NCBI RefSeq assembly: GCF_003403315.2
Contig: NZ_CP048407.1
Coordinates: 2,756,916 to 2,820,915 of the forward strand
DNA: 64,000 nucleotides
Source: Thermaerobacter sp. PB12/4term
GTDB taxonomy: Bacteria > Bacillota > Sulfobacillia > Thermaerobacterales > Thermaerobacteraceae
Direction: 5' to 3'
Below the pieces are notes generated by a model that saw only the letters and a list, made by a program, of their open reading frames with translations, did no database searches and was not told the origin of the DNA. Position numbers and translations under genes: made by a program. Positions 31,252-44,876 of this stretch are shown one piece after another (the stretch's first letter is position 1; each line of letters starts with the position of its first letter).

Positions 31252-33969
31252 ATGGGCACCGCCAACGGCGCCCGGCACGGGGGGACGAACCGGCCCGGGC
31301 CGCGCGGCGGGGGATACACCGAGTGGCGCCCGCGGCGCCGCACCGGCGGTATGGGCGACCGCCGGCCCGGCCCCGCAGGAACCGGCGGGCGCGGTTCCGG
31401 ACATCGGGGAGGCCGCCACGGGCGACCGTCCCTGGCCCGGCGGGTTGCCCGCTGGGCGGGCCTGGCGGTGGTCTTCCTGGCCCTGGCCGGGGCCGGCGTC
31501 GTGGCTTTCGCCGCCGCCACGCCCCTGCCCAAGCCCCAGGTCCCCCAGGCCACGGTGGTCTACGACATCGAGGGCCGGATGATCGCCAGCCTGTACCGCC
31601 AGAACCGCCAGGTGGCCCGGCCCGAAGAGATCCCGCGCAGCTTGCGCCAGGCCGTGGTGGCCGCGGAGGACGCCCGGTTCTACCGCCACCACGGCTTCGA
31701 TCCCGTGGCCATCGGCCGGGCCGTGGTGCGCAACCTGGAGGCCGGGCGCATCGTGGAAGGGGGCTCGTCCATCACCCAGCAGCTGGCCCGGACCCTGTAC
31801 GACCTCTCCCTGGAACGCACCGTCGGCCGCAAGTTCCGGGAAGCGCTGCTGGCGGTCAAGCTGGAGACCCACTACACCAAAGACCAGATCCTGACCATGT
31901 ACCTCAACCAGGTGTACTTCGGGCGCGGTGCCTACGGGGCCAAGGTGGCGGCCCGGGAGTATTTCGGCAAGCCCCTGGATGAGCTGACCCTGGCCGAATC
32001 GGCCACCCTGGCCGCCTTCATCCGCGGTCCCGAGATCTACTGGCGCGATCCGGAGCGGGCCAAGGGGCGGCGCGACTGGGTGCTCTCGCGCATGGCCGAG
32101 CTGGGGATGATCACGGCGGCGGAGGCCGAGCAGGCCCAGGCGGAGCCCCTGCGCCTGCGGCCGCCGGACGAGCCGGACACCCGGGCGCCCTACTTCGTCG
32201 ACTACGTCCGGGACCAGCTGGCCGCCCAGGTGCCCGAGCTGGCAAACCAGATCTATACCGGCGGGTTCCGCATCTACACCACCCTGGACCTGGACATGCA
32301 GCAAGCGGCGGAAGCCGCCGTGCAGCGCCTGGACGACCTGGTGGCCCCCCTGGAGGAGCACCAGGGCATACCGCAGCCCCAGGTAGCCCTGATCGCCCTC
32401 GACCCGTCCACCGGCGGCATCCGAGCCATGGTGGGCGGCCGTGACTTCGAAACGACGCCCTTCAACCGGGCGGTGCGGGCCCGCCGCCAGCCGGGGTCCG
32501 CCTTCAAGCCTTTCCTCTACACGGCCGTGCTGGCCGCCGGGGAACCCATCACCACGCCGGTGGCGTGCCGTGCCCGCGAGTACCCCGGTGGAGAGGGCGG
32601 CCGGCCTTACGTACCCAGCGATTACGGGGACGAGAGGTACCACAACGCCTTCCTGGACATCCGGCGGGCCGTGGCCATCTCCGACAACGTGGTCGCCGTG
32701 GAGTGGATGAACCGGGTCAAGCCGGGACGCGTGGCCGCCCTGGCCCGGCGCATGGGCATCACCTCGCCCCTCACCACCCAGCACCTGACCCTGGCCCTGG
32801 GCGAATCGGCCGTCACCCCCCTGGAGCTGGCACGCGGCTACGCGACCCTGGCCAACCTGGGCCAGCGGGTCGACCCCTTCGCCATCCTGCGGGTTGAAGA
32901 TCGTGACGGCAGGGTGCTCTTCCAGCACGACCCCCAGGCGGAACGGGTCCTCGCCCCCGATGTGGCCTGGCTGATGACCGATGTGCTCAAGAGCGTCTTC
33001 GATCCCGCCTATAGCGGCACCGGGCGCGCCCTGGGCATCGGCCGGCCCGCGGCGGGCAAGACGGGGACCACCGACGCGTCGCGGGACGTCTGGTTCGTGG
33101 GCTATACACCGGACCTGGTGGCTGCGGTCTGGGTTGGTGCCGATGACAACCGGCAAACGGTCCGGCTGCCCGGTGGCGCGGGGGCCACGGGGAGCAGCAC
33201 CGCCGGGCGCATCTGGCAGGCGTTCATGCGGGTCGCGCTGGAGGGGCGCCCCGCGCGGGACTGGCCCCGTCCCGACGGGGTGGTGCGGGCCAGCGCCTGC
33301 ACCCTGACAGGTGCTCTGGACAACCCGCAGTTCCAGTGGCGGGAGGAATGGTTCCTGGCCGGGCACGTGCCCCCGCCCAACTGCCTGGCCCTCCTGCAGG
33401 ATCCTCACATCCGGGAGGACCTGGCCGCCGCCGGAGGCGCACCCCGGGGGCTCTTGCCGGTGCCCCTGCCTTCGCTGCCCGAGCTACCGGGGCTGCCCGG
33501 GTTGCGGCCTCCCGCAACGGAGCCGCCGGGCCCAGGGCGGGAAGCACCGGAGGGCGGCCCGCCCGGCGGCCGTCCCGATCCCGAGAGCCCGCAGGCGCCG
33601 GCGGAGCCACCTCGCGGGCCGGCCCAGGAACCGGAAGGCGGGCCGGAAGGGGAAGAACCGGAAGAAGCTCCGTCCCAGCCCGGCGGCCCCAGCCCGGGCG
33701 CCGCGCGCGGGGGTAGGGAGCGCGGCGGGCCAGGCTCCCCGCCTGGCAGCCCGCAGGGCGAGGCCACCCCCGAACAGGGCCCTCCCGGCCAGGGCGGGCC
33801 GGAGGCGCCCGCAGGAGACGTGCCCGGCAGCGGTGCCGGTCCCGGGCAGGACGGTGCCGGTGACGCGACCCCGGGGCACCGACCGCCGGCCGGTCCCCGG
33901 GATGCCGGTGCGGGCTGGCCCTGGGAGAGCTTGCCGCGCCCGCCCGAGGGCCGGGCACCGCATCCCTAG
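31252..33969 (+). CDS. ponA: Class A penicillin-binding protein (PBP1A type)
   Basis: 905 residues from ATG 31252, with GGGAGGG 6 nt upstream. A basic cytoplasmic N-terminus precedes one membrane anchor (WAGLAVVFLALAGAGVVAF, ~residues 65-85). The glycosyltransferase-51 domain has EDARFYRHHGFDP (catalytic E ~139) and GGSSITQQLARTLYD. The transpeptidase domain has SxxK in GSAFKPFLY (~415), SDN in ISDNVVAVEW and KTG in AGKTGTTD (~603). The last ~170 residues are an extracellular Pro/Gly/Glu-rich tail without a recognised fold. It builds peptidoglycan. It diverges from the polyamine operon. Confidence 0.95.
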   Translation: MGTANGARHGGTNRPGPRGGGYTEWRPRRRTGGMGDRRPGPAGTGGRGSGHRGGRHGRPSLARRVARWAGLAVVFLALAGAGVVAFAAATPLPKPQVPQATVVYDIEGRMIASLYRQNRQVARPEEIPRSLRQAVVAAEDARFYRHHGFDPVAIGRAVVRNLEAGRIVEGGSSITQQLARTLYDLSLERTVGRKFREALLAVKLETHYTKDQILTMYLNQVYFGRGAYGAKVAAREYFGKPLDELTLAESATLAAFIRGPEIYWRDPERAKGRRDWVLSRMAELGMITAAEAEQAQAEPLRLRPPDEPDTRAPYFVDYVRDQLAAQVPELANQIYTGGFRIYTTLDLDMQQAAEAAVQRLDDLVAPLEEHQGIPQPQVALIALDPSTGGIRAMVGGRDFETTPFNRAVRARRQPGSAFKPFLYTAVLAAGEPITTPVACRAREYPGGEGGRPYVPSDYGDERYHNAFLDIRRAVAISDNVVAVEWMNRVKPGRVAALARRMGITSPLTTQHLTLALGESAVTPLELARGYATLANLGQRVDPFAILRVEDRDGRVLFQHDPQAERVLAPDVAWLMTDVLKSVFDPAYSGTGRALGIGRPAAGKTGTTDASRDVWFVGYTPDLVAAVWVGADDNRQTVRLPGGAGATGSSTAGRIWQAFMRVALEGRPARDWPRPDGVVRASACTLTGALDNPQFQWREEWFLAGHVPPPNCLALLQDPHIREDLAAAGGAPRGLLPVPLPSLPELPGLPGLRPPATEPPGPGREAPEGGPPGGRPDPESPQAPAEPPRGPAQEPEGGPEGEEPEEAPSQPGGPSPGAARGGRERGGPGSPPGSPQGEATPEQGPPGQGGPEAPAGDVPGSGAGPGQDGAGDATPGHRPPAGPRDAGAGWPWESLPRPPEGRAPHP

Positions 33970-33995
33970 CGGAACGGCTGGGTCAGCTTACCCGG

Positions 33996-34481
33996 TCAGT
34001 AGTGGTACGGCTCGCCCCGGAGGATGCGGAAGGCGCGGTAGAGCTGCTCCAGCAGGATCACGGGCACCATCTGGTGGGGGAAGGTCAGGTGGGAGAGGGA
34101 CCACCGTTCCCGTGCCCGCTCCAGGACCTGGGGTGCCAGGCCCAGGGGACCGCCGATGATGAAGACCAGCCGGCTGTCCCCCTCCACCATGCGCTGGTCG
34201 AGCCACCCGGCTACGTCCTCGGAGGTCAACATGCGACCCCGGCGGTCCAGGGCCACCGCGTAGCTCCCCGGATCGAGGGCGGCCAGCAGCCGCTGGCCCT
34301 CGGCCTCCAGCACCCTCTGGACCTCACCCTGGGTCCGGCGGGCCGGGATGGGCTCGCCGGGCACCCGCCGCTGGTGGACCCGGGCGTAGCGTTCCAGGCG
34401 GCGCGCGTACTCTTCCGCCGCCCGCCGCAAGGCCGGCTGGTCCAGTTCCCCGACCGCCAGCAGTTCGATGTGCACGGGCAA
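33996..34481 (-). CDS. rlmH: 23S rRNA pseudouridine-1915 N3-methyltransferase RlmH
   Basis: 161 residues from TTG 34481, behind GGGGTGA; an in-frame GTG at 34490 is an alternative. The SPOUT knot is clear: FIIGGPLGLAPQVLERARER, WSLSHLTFPHQMVPVILLEQ, then LYRAFRILRGEPYHY, ending as in all RlmH proteins. It uses SAM to methylate helix 69 of the 50S subunit. It follows htrA, the order also seen in Bacillus near walRK (family knowledge), although walRK is not here. Confidence 0.95.
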   Translation of the reverse strand: MPVHIELLAVGELDQPALRRAAEEYARRLERYARVHQRRVPGEPIPARRTQGEVQRVLEAEGQRLLAALDPGSYAVALDRRGRMLTSEDVAGWLDQRMVEGDSRLVFIIGGPLGLAPQVLERARERWSLSHLTFPHQMVPVILLEQLYRAFRILRGEPYHY

Positions 34482-34512
34482 TGGGCTCACCCCGGCCCCA
34501 TGATACACCCTG

Positions 34513-35841
<1,329 letters not shown>

Positions 35842-35858
35842 CGGCCTGCCTCCTCGGG

Positions 35859-36902
35859 TCAGGAGCCCGGTGCCCCCGGCAGCAAGCGTGCCGGTTCGAC
35901 CCCGTAGACCTGGCGGGCCGCCGCGGCAAAGGGGCGCCCCGCGGCCAGCTCCCGGGCCAGCTGGGCCAGATGGCCGGGCCCGGCCTGGGCGGCCAGCCGG
36001 TCGTAGAGGCACAGGGCCGCGCCGTAGGCATCGTCCGTGGGCAGGGAGGCAAAGCCGCCGTTCAGGTCGTCCCATGCCACCGGCGGGCACCGTCCGGCCC
36101 AGCTGAAGGTGAAGCCCGTCAGCTCCCGGTCCACCGCCTGCGCGAGGCCCTCGGTGAACCAGGCGGGATAATTGCCCAGGGCCGCCCGGTCCAGCAGCCA
36201 GTGGGCCAGCTCGTGGGGCACCGGTCCCAGGCGCATGAAGGTTTCCCGCTCCCCCGCCCAGGTCAGAGGATCGGCCACGTGGATCACGCCCGCGGCGTAG
36301 AACCCCAGGGGCGGGTCCTGCGGGTCCCATCCGAAACTACGCGCCAGGTCGGCCGGGGATGCGTGCACCACGAACACCGCCGGCTGGTCGGGCAACGGCA
36401 GGCCGGTGACCTGGGCCACCCGCGGCAAGGAGGCAAGGGCGTAGTCCCGTACCCAGAAGGCCCCTTCCTGGTGGCCGGCGGGGTAGATCACCTGCACGGG
36501 ACCTGCGGCCAGCTGCTCCCAGCCCGGCCGCGGCAGCTGGACGGCAGCCCGGGAGGCGGCGGTGCGAGCCGTCCAGGCCACCTGGGCGGCCCGCACCGAG
36601 GGCGAGGCGCCACCGGGCGCCATACCCAGCACCCATCCCAGCAAGGCGACCAGCAACAGGGCTGCCAGCCGGCGCCGGAGGTGGGCTCGGTGCGGGCCCC
36701 CGGTTACAGGGTCCGGGGCGCCACCGCCCGTCGCAGGATCCGAAGCGCCGCCCGCAGCCGGGCAGGCAGCCGGCGCAAGAAGGCAGGCGGAAGCCGGCAC
36801 GCCGGAACCGGGCCGATCCGCGGGCAGGTCCGCGGGCCGGCCCGTCCCGGGCGCGCGCCGGTTGCGCAAGAACTGTTGGATCCAGCGATGCAAAATCCCC
36901 AT
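35859..36902 (-). CDS. Membrane-anchored gluzincin-type metalloprotease (peptidase MA-like)
   Basis: 347 residues from ATG 36902, with GGAGGCG upstream. After a ~75-residue hydrophilic start there is one hydrophobic anchor (RLAALLLVALLGWVLGMAP). The zinc motif HELAHWLL (in GPVPHELAHWLLDRAA) is followed ~20 residues later by WFTEGLAQ, whose Glu is the third ligand. This spacing is that of gluzincins. The family is found next to htrA or PBP genes in several clostridia, but substrates are unknown. It precedes htrA by 17 bp, so the two are co-transcribed and may share an envelope quality-control role (inference). Confidence 0.82.
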   Translation of the reverse strand: MGILHRWIQQFLRNRRAPGTGRPADLPADRPGSGVPASACLLAPAACPAAGGASDPATGGGAPDPVTGGPHRAHLRRRLAALLLVALLGWVLGMAPGGASPSVRAAQVAWTARTAASRAAVQLPRPGWEQLAAGPVQVIYPAGHQEGAFWVRDYALASLPRVAQVTGLPLPDQPAVFVVHASPADLARSFGWDPQDPPLGFYAAGVIHVADPLTWAGERETFMRLGPVPHELAHWLLDRAALGNYPAWFTEGLAQAVDRELTGFTFSWAGRCPPVAWDDLNGGFASLPTDDAYGAALCLYDRLAAQAGPGHLAQLARELAAGRPFAAAARQVYGVEPARLLPGAPGS

Positions 36903-37100
36903 GGTGGCGCCTCCTCCGGTCTCTCCCGCCTTTCTTTGTACAGCGGGGCGGTGGAAGGCGCCACGTAAGAACTGCCACAGCGCACGTCAGTCACGTTCCA
37001 AGGGGCCGGATGGAGCGACGATAGGCTTGGATGATCCCAGGCCCCCAGCACCGGCGCGTCCAGGCTCGCGCCGCCCGCACCCTCAGGCAGGAAGGAACGA

Positions 37101-37123
37101 GCGGCACCCGGGCTGGGTGCCGC
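37101..37123 (-). terminator. Hairpin after the M23 peptidase gene
   Basis: A perfect 9-bp stem GCGGCACCC (37101-37109) / GGGTGCCGC (37115-37123) with a 5-nt loop lies about 50 bp past the M23 stop. It has no T-tract on either side. Its stem is the same core as the hairpin at 3657-3704. The rest of the 36903-37173 gap shows nothing else. Confidence 0.5.
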
Positions 37124-37173
37124 CCTCTGGGATTCTGGATCGCTCGGGGATCAGAGCAGGCAGCCCCACGGCA

Positions 37174-38583
37174 TCAGGGCAGGTAGGGCCATGGCGAGAC
37201 GGCGCAGCCGGGGCTTGGGCAGCGGCGCACCTCGAAGTGCAGGTGGGAGCCGGTGCTGTGGCCGGTGCTCCCGACGTAGCCGATGACCTCGCCCTGGGCG
37301 ACCCCCTCGCCCACGCGCACCGCGATGCGGCTCATGTGCGCGTAGTAGGTGTACAACCCACCCTGGTGACGGATCTGGACGGCGTAGCCGTACCCGCCTG
37401 CCCAGCCTGCACTGACCACCGTGCCGCCGTCGGCGGCCCGCACCGCCTGGCCCGTAACGCCGTCGATGTCGATGCCGGTGTGCAGGGAGCCCCAGCGCGG
37501 GCCGTAATTGGAGGTGATGCGACCGCGCAGCGGCCAGATGAAGCGGCCCGTGCTGACACCGGCCACGGGCCTGGTGCCGATGACCACGATGCGGTCTACC
37601 GGCTGGCGAGTGACCTCTTCCTTGACCTTCTCTTGTTCGACGATGCGGCCGTCCTGGCGCTTGACGGCGTAGGTGATGACCTTCTCGCCGTATTCGCCCT
37701 CCTGTTTCACCCGCTGCTTGCCCGCATCCAGATCGTCGTCGTACTCGCGGCGGGTGGCGAAGGGCACGCGCTCGGTGACCACCAGGAGTTCCTCGGACTC
37801 GAAGCTGATCCACTGCTCCGGCACGTTGAGGCGCAACTCCTGGCCGGGCTGCAGGCGCTCCGGGTCGACGTCCGGATTCGCCGCCAGCAACTGGTCGACC
37901 GTGAGGCCGTTGGCGGAGGCGATGGTCCAGGGCGACTCGCCCTCCCGGACCACGTGCACCTTCTCCTCTTCCTTGCCGGCCGCCAGCATGGCGAGAACCT
38001 GGACCGCATCCTTGATCTGATCGACGGGTACGTTGTCGCGCTCCTGGAATTCCACCTTCTGGCGGATGGCCACCCGGCGAACGTCCAGCTTGCCCTCGCC
38101 GGCGCGGGCCTCCAGCTCCCGGACGTACCGCGCCTTCAACTCGTCCAGGACGGACTGGGCCGCTTCTCTCGATGGCAGCGCCGCTACTTCCTGACCGTCG
38201 ACCACCAGCACGGTCGCCCGGGTCAGGAAATCGCCCGCTGCCCGCAAGCGCTCCGCCAGGGCATCCTGGGAGAGGGTGGGGTACCGGTCGTGGGTCACGA
38301 TCTGCTCGACTGAAGGCGGCGTGGCGAGGCGCACCGGAAAGCCGAACTGGTTGCTGGCGTCGCGCTCGGCCTGGGCCACGGCGTCACCCACCGTCTGCTG
38401 GCCGGCGACATACCCCAGGGTCTCGCCCCGCAACTCCACACGGTAATAGGTCGACTGGGACTGGACGTAGACCGTGGTGCCAAACAGGTACACCACGATA
38501 GCGGCGGGAATAAGGGCAACCCACCAGCGCCTCCCCCCCGGCGGCGCGTGGGAGCCAAAGAACGACAGGATTCGCTTGTCCAC
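37174..38583 (-). CDS. LysM-G5-M23 peptidoglycan endopeptidase
   Basis: 469 residues from GTG 38583; the open frame extends 49 codons upstream without a ribosome site. One N-terminal membrane span (WWVALIPAAIVVYLFGTTVY) anchors it. A LysM domain (VHVVREGESPWTIASANG, LQPGQELRLNV), a G5 domain (EELLVVTERVPFATRREYD, ending VDRIVVIGTRPV) and a LytM/M23 domain follow. Zinc ligands are in LHTGIDIDG and STGHSTGSHLHFEVR. It should cleave peptidoglycan cross-links outside the membrane. A 7-bp leader hairpin (38638-38644/38654-38660) lies before the start. Confidence 0.93.
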   Translation of the reverse strand: MDKRILSFFGSHAPPGGRRWWVALIPAAIVVYLFGTTVYVQSQSTYYRVELRGETLGYVAGQQTVGDAVAQAERDASNQFGFPVRLATPPSVEQIVTHDRYPTLSQDALAERLRAAGDFLTRATVLVVDGQEVAALPSREAAQSVLDELKARYVRELEARAGEGKLDVRRVAIRQKVEFQERDNVPVDQIKDAVQVLAMLAAGKEEEKVHVVREGESPWTIASANGLTVDQLLAANPDVDPERLQPGQELRLNVPEQWISFESEELLVVTERVPFATRREYDDDLDAGKQRVKQEGEYGEKVITYAVKRQDGRIVEQEKVKEEVTRQPVDRIVVIGTRPVAGVSTGRFIWPLRGRITSNYGPRWGSLHTGIDIDGVTGQAVRAADGGTVVSAGWAGGYGYAVQIRHQGGLYTYYAHMSRIAVRVGEGVAQGEVIGYVGSTGHSTGSHLHFEVRRCPSPGCAVSPWPYLP

Positions 38584-38767
38584 GGGCCGATTCTCCCTCC
38601 CCGGAGGATGCGGAACCCATAAAGGGGATTCGCACGCCCACCAGGTTTTCCTTCTGGTGGACAGCCCTTTTTTCGCATTTGCAGGGTCCTCGCCGTCAAC
38701 AAGCCGGGAAGGCGGCCCGTCCCGGGCCAATTACGGTTCATGCGCGGCCGGTGCTTGTCCAGATTGG

Positions 38768-39300
38768 TCAACGCCAGCCCGCCAGCCACGCGGCGTACTC
38801 GACGGGCGCGCGGTGGATGCGTTCCAGGGCCTGCGGGTCGTGGGCAAAGATGCCCAGGTCCGGCCCGCCGTTGCATTCCAGCAGCCAGAGGCGCCCGCCC
38901 TCGTCCACCGCCAGGTCCAGGCCGGGGTCGGCCAGGTGGGCAAAGCCGCGATCCAGGGCAGCGGCAGCAGCGCGGCCTGTTCCAGCTCGCAGGCGAGTTC
39001 CGCGCCGCGGGAGGGGCCGAATACCGCGACCAGCACCGCCTCCGGATCCATGGGCGTGGCGCCATGGCGGATGTGGGTCAGGACCGCGCCCGGTGCGGCC
39101 ACTCGCGCCACCGCAGCCGTGCACTTCCAGTCGCCACCGGCCCCCCGCTGAACCATGTGGCGGAAGTCGAAACGGCGCCCGTGCCAGCGGGCCTGGTCCA
39201 GCCCCTGCTGGACCAGAAAGCGGCTGCCGGGCGCCAGGCGCTCCAAGAGAGCCACCAGTTCTCCGTAGGAGGCACGACGACGGTGGCCTGCGGCCTGTTT
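38768..39300 (-). pseudogene. YheC/YheD-like ATP-grasp gene remnant, frameshifted
   Basis: Two minus-strand frames together read like the C-terminal part of the YheC/YheD endospore-coat ATP-grasp family. The first (from about 39300) has SYGELVALLERLAPGSRFLV, RFDFRHMVQRG and VARVAAPGAVLTHIRHG. The second (to 38768) has RGFAHLADPGLDLAVDEGGR, LWLLECNGGPDLGIF and RAPVEYAAWLAG. The frame changes in a GCTGCTGCCGCTGCC repeat near 38955-38965. The N-terminal third of the family is missing, as upstream lies tRNA-Thr. A dead remnant is likely, though one frameshift could be a sequencing error. Confidence 0.65.
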
Positions 39301-39438
39301 GGCGGCTGATCCATGGCTATGTACCGGGGGCCGTGGCCGCAACGGACACGAGCATGAGCAAGCGCCCAATTCGGTGAAACCGGCGACATCGCGCGAAGAG
39401 AAAAACAAACCCGCCGCGGGTCGCGCCGCGGCGGGCTC

Positions 39439-39514
39439 TGGAGCTGGTGGCCGGATTCGAACCGGCGACCTGCGCATTACGAGTGCGCTGCTCTGCCTGC
39501 TGAGCTACACCAGC
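39439..39514 (-). tRNA. tRNA-Thr (anticodon CGT)
   Basis: All arms fold: acceptor GCTGGTG/CACCAGC, D-stem GCTC/GAGC, anticodon stem GCGCA/TGCGC with loop CTCGTAA (anticodon CGT), T-stem GCCGG/CCGGC with TTCGAAT. The 3' CCA is encoded (T discriminator at 39442, CCA 39441-39439). It lies between the broken YheC/D-like gene and a membrane-protein gene. Confidence 0.96.
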
Positions 39515-39563
39515 CCGTCGGCGGGAATGGCGCCGGGTCTCCCGGCGATAGGCCACACCCATT

Positions 39564-41036
39564 CTAGGACCCGCCGGCGGGAGCCGTCAAGCCGCCCGGC
39601 CCGCTGCCGCGGGGAACGGGGCGCGCGCCTTCAGGGGACGGCTCGGATGGCTCCTGAAGCCCTGCCGTACCCGCCGGCCCTGCGGGGCCGCCCCCAGCCG
39701 GGAATTCCCGGGCCCGCCTCCGCGAGCGCCGGTACAGCCAGCGCAGCCAGAGAAAGCCGCCCAGGTCGCCCAACAGGCGACCTGCCACGTAGAGGCCGCC
39801 GCCCACCCACAGGGCGTATTGCAGGAGGGAGAACGGGTAGCCCCACAGGGGCACCCGCAGGCTGTGCCAGGACACCCATCCGGCCGCCAGGGGAAGAATC
39901 AGCAACGCGGGCAGGGCCGCCCAGGCCCAGCCGTCAGGCCGCCGCCCGATCCGCCACAGGCCCGCACGCGCCAGCGCGAAGACCGTCCAGGTTACCACCA
40001 GGAGCCAGAGCACGTCCCGGCGGCGGGTCACCACCCGGCCCCACATGCCGGTGGTGGCCGTCGTGGCGACAACCACCCGGGGCGGCGCCGTCTCCCAGCG
40101 GTGATAGCCGTAAGCCCCCGGCCGGGATCCGGCGCGGCCGGCCTCGTCGCGGAGCCCCTGACCGGCAGAAGCAGGTTCCGGGCCTCCCTGGTCAGGGCCG
40201 GTTGCAGCCACACCGGCCACGTAACCCGGCGGCACCGCCACGTGCACGTCGACGGGGCCGAAACCGGCCCATGCCTCCGGGGACAGTGGAACCTCCAGCT
40301 GGTAGACGGGCGACAGGTACCTGCTGGTCTCCCACCCCAGGGCCACGCGGGGAAAGCGCAGGAGAAGTTCGTGGCTCTGTCCCGGGCGAAGGATGACGTC
40401 GGTCCCCAGGGCCTGGCTGGCAACCAGGGCGGCCGGTGGCGACGGGACGGGGTAGAACCCGCCCGCCAGCGGGTCGAGCCACAGCCCGGCGCCAGCGGGC
40501 GGCCAAGGCGCCCTGGTGCCGGGTCCGGGTTCCGTGCCGGTGCCCGCCGGCTGTCCGGGCTGCTCGCCGGGGTAGACGCCGGGATACAGCTCGGCCGGCC
40601 GCCCGTCCCATAGGGCGTCGACCTCCGGGGGCGCCAGAAACCGCAGCGACACCGCGCGCGGGCGACCAGACTCGCCGGCCAGGCGCAGGGTGTACCGTGC
40701 CTCCACCGTGGCCGTCACCCGGGCGGGCAGCAGGGAGAGGGTGGCCTCCTCGGCCTCCACGTTCACCGACAAGACCAGGCGGCTGACCTCCACGGGCACG
40801 GCGCCGGCCACCGGTACCACGCCCCCTACCGCGGGTCCTGCTACCACCGGCGGAAGGCCGTCCTCGGCGGCTGCGGGCCCCGTCGCCAGCGGCCCCGCCA
40901 GTGCCGCCGCGCCAGCGACAACAGCCATCAGGAACCAGCGCGCCAGTACCCGCAGGGGACGTCTTGGGGGCCGCGGCCCTGGTCCCCGGGTATCGATGAT
41001 GCCGCCCCGCCCTGGATGCTTGACCCCTCGGCCCAT
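39564..41036 (-). CDS. Uncharacterised exported membrane protein
   Basis: 490 residues from ATG 41036; upstream in-frame codons lack a ribosome site. An N-terminal hydrophobic segment (FLMAVVAGAAALAGPLATGP) resembles a signal or anchor. A ~270-residue beta-rich extracytoplasmic region follows (VTATVEARYTLRLAGESG, LWDGRPAELYPGVYPGEQPG). Then come three to four C-terminal membrane spans (WLLVVTWTVFALARAGLW, AALPALLILPLAAGWVSW, LLQYALWVGGGLYVAG) and a Pro/Gly-rich tail. I recognise no family. It lies between two tRNA genes and has no obvious partner. Confidence 0.65.
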   Translation of the reverse strand: MGRGVKHPGRGGIIDTRGPGPRPPRRPLRVLARWFLMAVVAGAAALAGPLATGPAAAEDGLPPVVAGPAVGGVVPVAGAVPVEVSRLVLSVNVEAEEATLSLLPARVTATVEARYTLRLAGESGRPRAVSLRFLAPPEVDALWDGRPAELYPGVYPGEQPGQPAGTGTEPGPGTRAPWPPAGAGLWLDPLAGGFYPVPSPPAALVASQALGTDVILRPGQSHELLLRFPRVALGWETSRYLSPVYQLEVPLSPEAWAGFGPVDVHVAVPPGYVAGVAATGPDQGGPEPASAGQGLRDEAGRAGSRPGAYGYHRWETAPPRVVVATTATTGMWGRVVTRRRDVLWLLVVTWTVFALARAGLWRIGRRPDGWAWAALPALLILPLAAGWVSWHSLRVPLWGYPFSLLQYALWVGGGLYVAGRLLGDLGGFLWLRWLYRRSRRRAREFPAGGGPAGPAGTAGLQEPSEPSPEGARPVPRGSGPGGLTAPAGGS

Positions 41037-41222
41037 GCCATCACCGCCGCCATCCGCTGCCCGCGCCAGGCGCCGGCCGGCCCGGTCCGGCCGGGCTTGC
41101 CTCGTCAACCGGCCTTCGCCAGCGGCGGCGGCCGTTCCTGCCGCGTTCCGCCAAGCTCGCGGGTCTACCCATGAGGCCCTGGAATCACCCGGGCCGCAGC
41201 GCCAAGCGGCAAGAAGCGGCAC

Positions 41223-41267
41223 AAAAGGCCGGGGCGCCCGGGTCCCCCAAGGGACCGGGCGCCCCGG
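41223..41267 (-). terminator. Intrinsic terminator downstream of tRNA-Asp
   Basis: A ~17-bp stem (arms 41229-41246 and 41251-41267, one bulged G, loop CCAA) is followed on the minus strand by CCTTTTG (T-run 41226-41223). It lies about 90 bp past tRNA-Asp, ending the purA/tRNA-Asp transcript before the membrane-protein gene. Confidence 0.85.
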
Positions 41268-41354
41268 TTCCGGGTCGCCACCGGCTGCCTGGCTGCGGTC
41301 CGGCCGGCGGTTACCGGCCTAGCCGTCCAGGCTGGTACCGGTCACATGGTCTTG

Positions 41355-41427
41355 CGGAGGCGACGGGGATCGAACCCGCGATCTCCGGCGTGACAGGCCG
41401 GTGTGTTAACCACTACACCACGCCTCC
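41355..41427 (-). tRNA. tRNA-Asp (anticodon GTC)
   Basis: Acceptor GGAGGCG/CGCCTCC, anticodon stem CCGGC/GCCGG with loop CTGTCAC (anticodon GTC), and T-loop TTCGATC all fold normally. The discriminator is G as expected for Asp, and CCA is not encoded. It lies 148 bp after purA on the same strand and before an intrinsic terminator. Confidence 0.96.
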
Positions 41428-41574
41428 ACCCGCGGCACCCGCCGCCCCAGCGGCTCCCGCCGGAGTTCGGGGACCTCGGAAGGAACGGTCCCGGCGGCGC
41501 CGGGCGCGATGGTCATTCTAGCACCGGCCCCGGCGGGTGTCAACGGGCGCTGCCCGCGCGCTGGGCCGGCACCG

Positions 41575-44297
<2,723 letters not shown>

Positions 44298-44301
44298 GGT
44301 C

Positions 44302-44751
44302 TCACGCCTCCGGGCGCACCACCACGGTGATGCGGCAGGTCACCTCAGGGTGCAGGCGCAGGACCACGTCGTAGGAACCCAGCTGCCGCAGCGGTTCCGG
44401 CAGCTCGACCCGCTTGCGATCGATCTTGACGCCGAAGGTCCGGGCCAGGGCCTCCACCACGTCCTGGCTGGTCACCGAACCGAACAGGCGGCCGCTCTCT
44501 CCGGCCCGCGCGCGCACCTCCACCGCGCGGCCGTCCAGCCGATGGGCCAGGGACCGGGCCTGCTCCAGCTCCTGGCGGGCGCGCCGCTGCCGGGCCGCCT
44601 CCTGCTGCTGGATCTGGTTCAGCACCTCGCGGGTGGCCTCCCGGGCCAGGCCCTTCGGCAGGAGGAAGTTGCGGGCGTAGCCGTCGGCCACGTCCTTGAT
44701 GTCGCCCTTGCGGCCAAGCCCCTTGACGTCCTGCAGCAAGACCACCTTCAT
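44302..44751 (-). CDS. rplI: 50S ribosomal protein L9
   Basis: 149 residues, standard length. The N-terminal domain [20 protein letters not shown] and [16 protein letters not shown] is diagnostic, then a long helix and the C-terminal domain ([36 protein letters not shown]). It binds domain V of 23S rRNA. It comes before dnaB, as in Bacillus. Confidence 0.97.
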   Translation of the reverse strand: MKVVLLQDVKGLGRKGDIKDVADGYARNFLLPKGLAREATREVLNQIQQQEAARQRRARQELEQARSLAHRLDGRAVEVRARAGESGRLFGSVTSQDVVEALARTFGVKIDRKRVELPEPLRQLGSYDVVLRLHPEVTCRITVVVRPEA

Positions 44752-44876
44752 GTTTCTCGCCCCCTGCCCTCAGGTACCGCCCCGTCCCTCCGCCGGCGGC
44801 CGCCCGGCGCCTGCCGGCGGCCATCCGGCGCCGCTGCAGGCCGGGTGGGCCAGCCGGCGGTCCGGGTGTATGGCTT

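Noticed and set aside
31231..33408. A 725-codon minus-strand frame under the PBP gene
   Set aside because: Mirror image of the PBP coding frame; no ribosome site and no recognisable domain.
38584..38767. c-di-AMP (ydaO) riboswitch before the M23 peptidase
   Set aside because: The context fits, as cell-wall hydrolases are frequent targets, but the space is under 190 nt and the conserved ydaO segments are absent; only a 7-bp hairpin is present.
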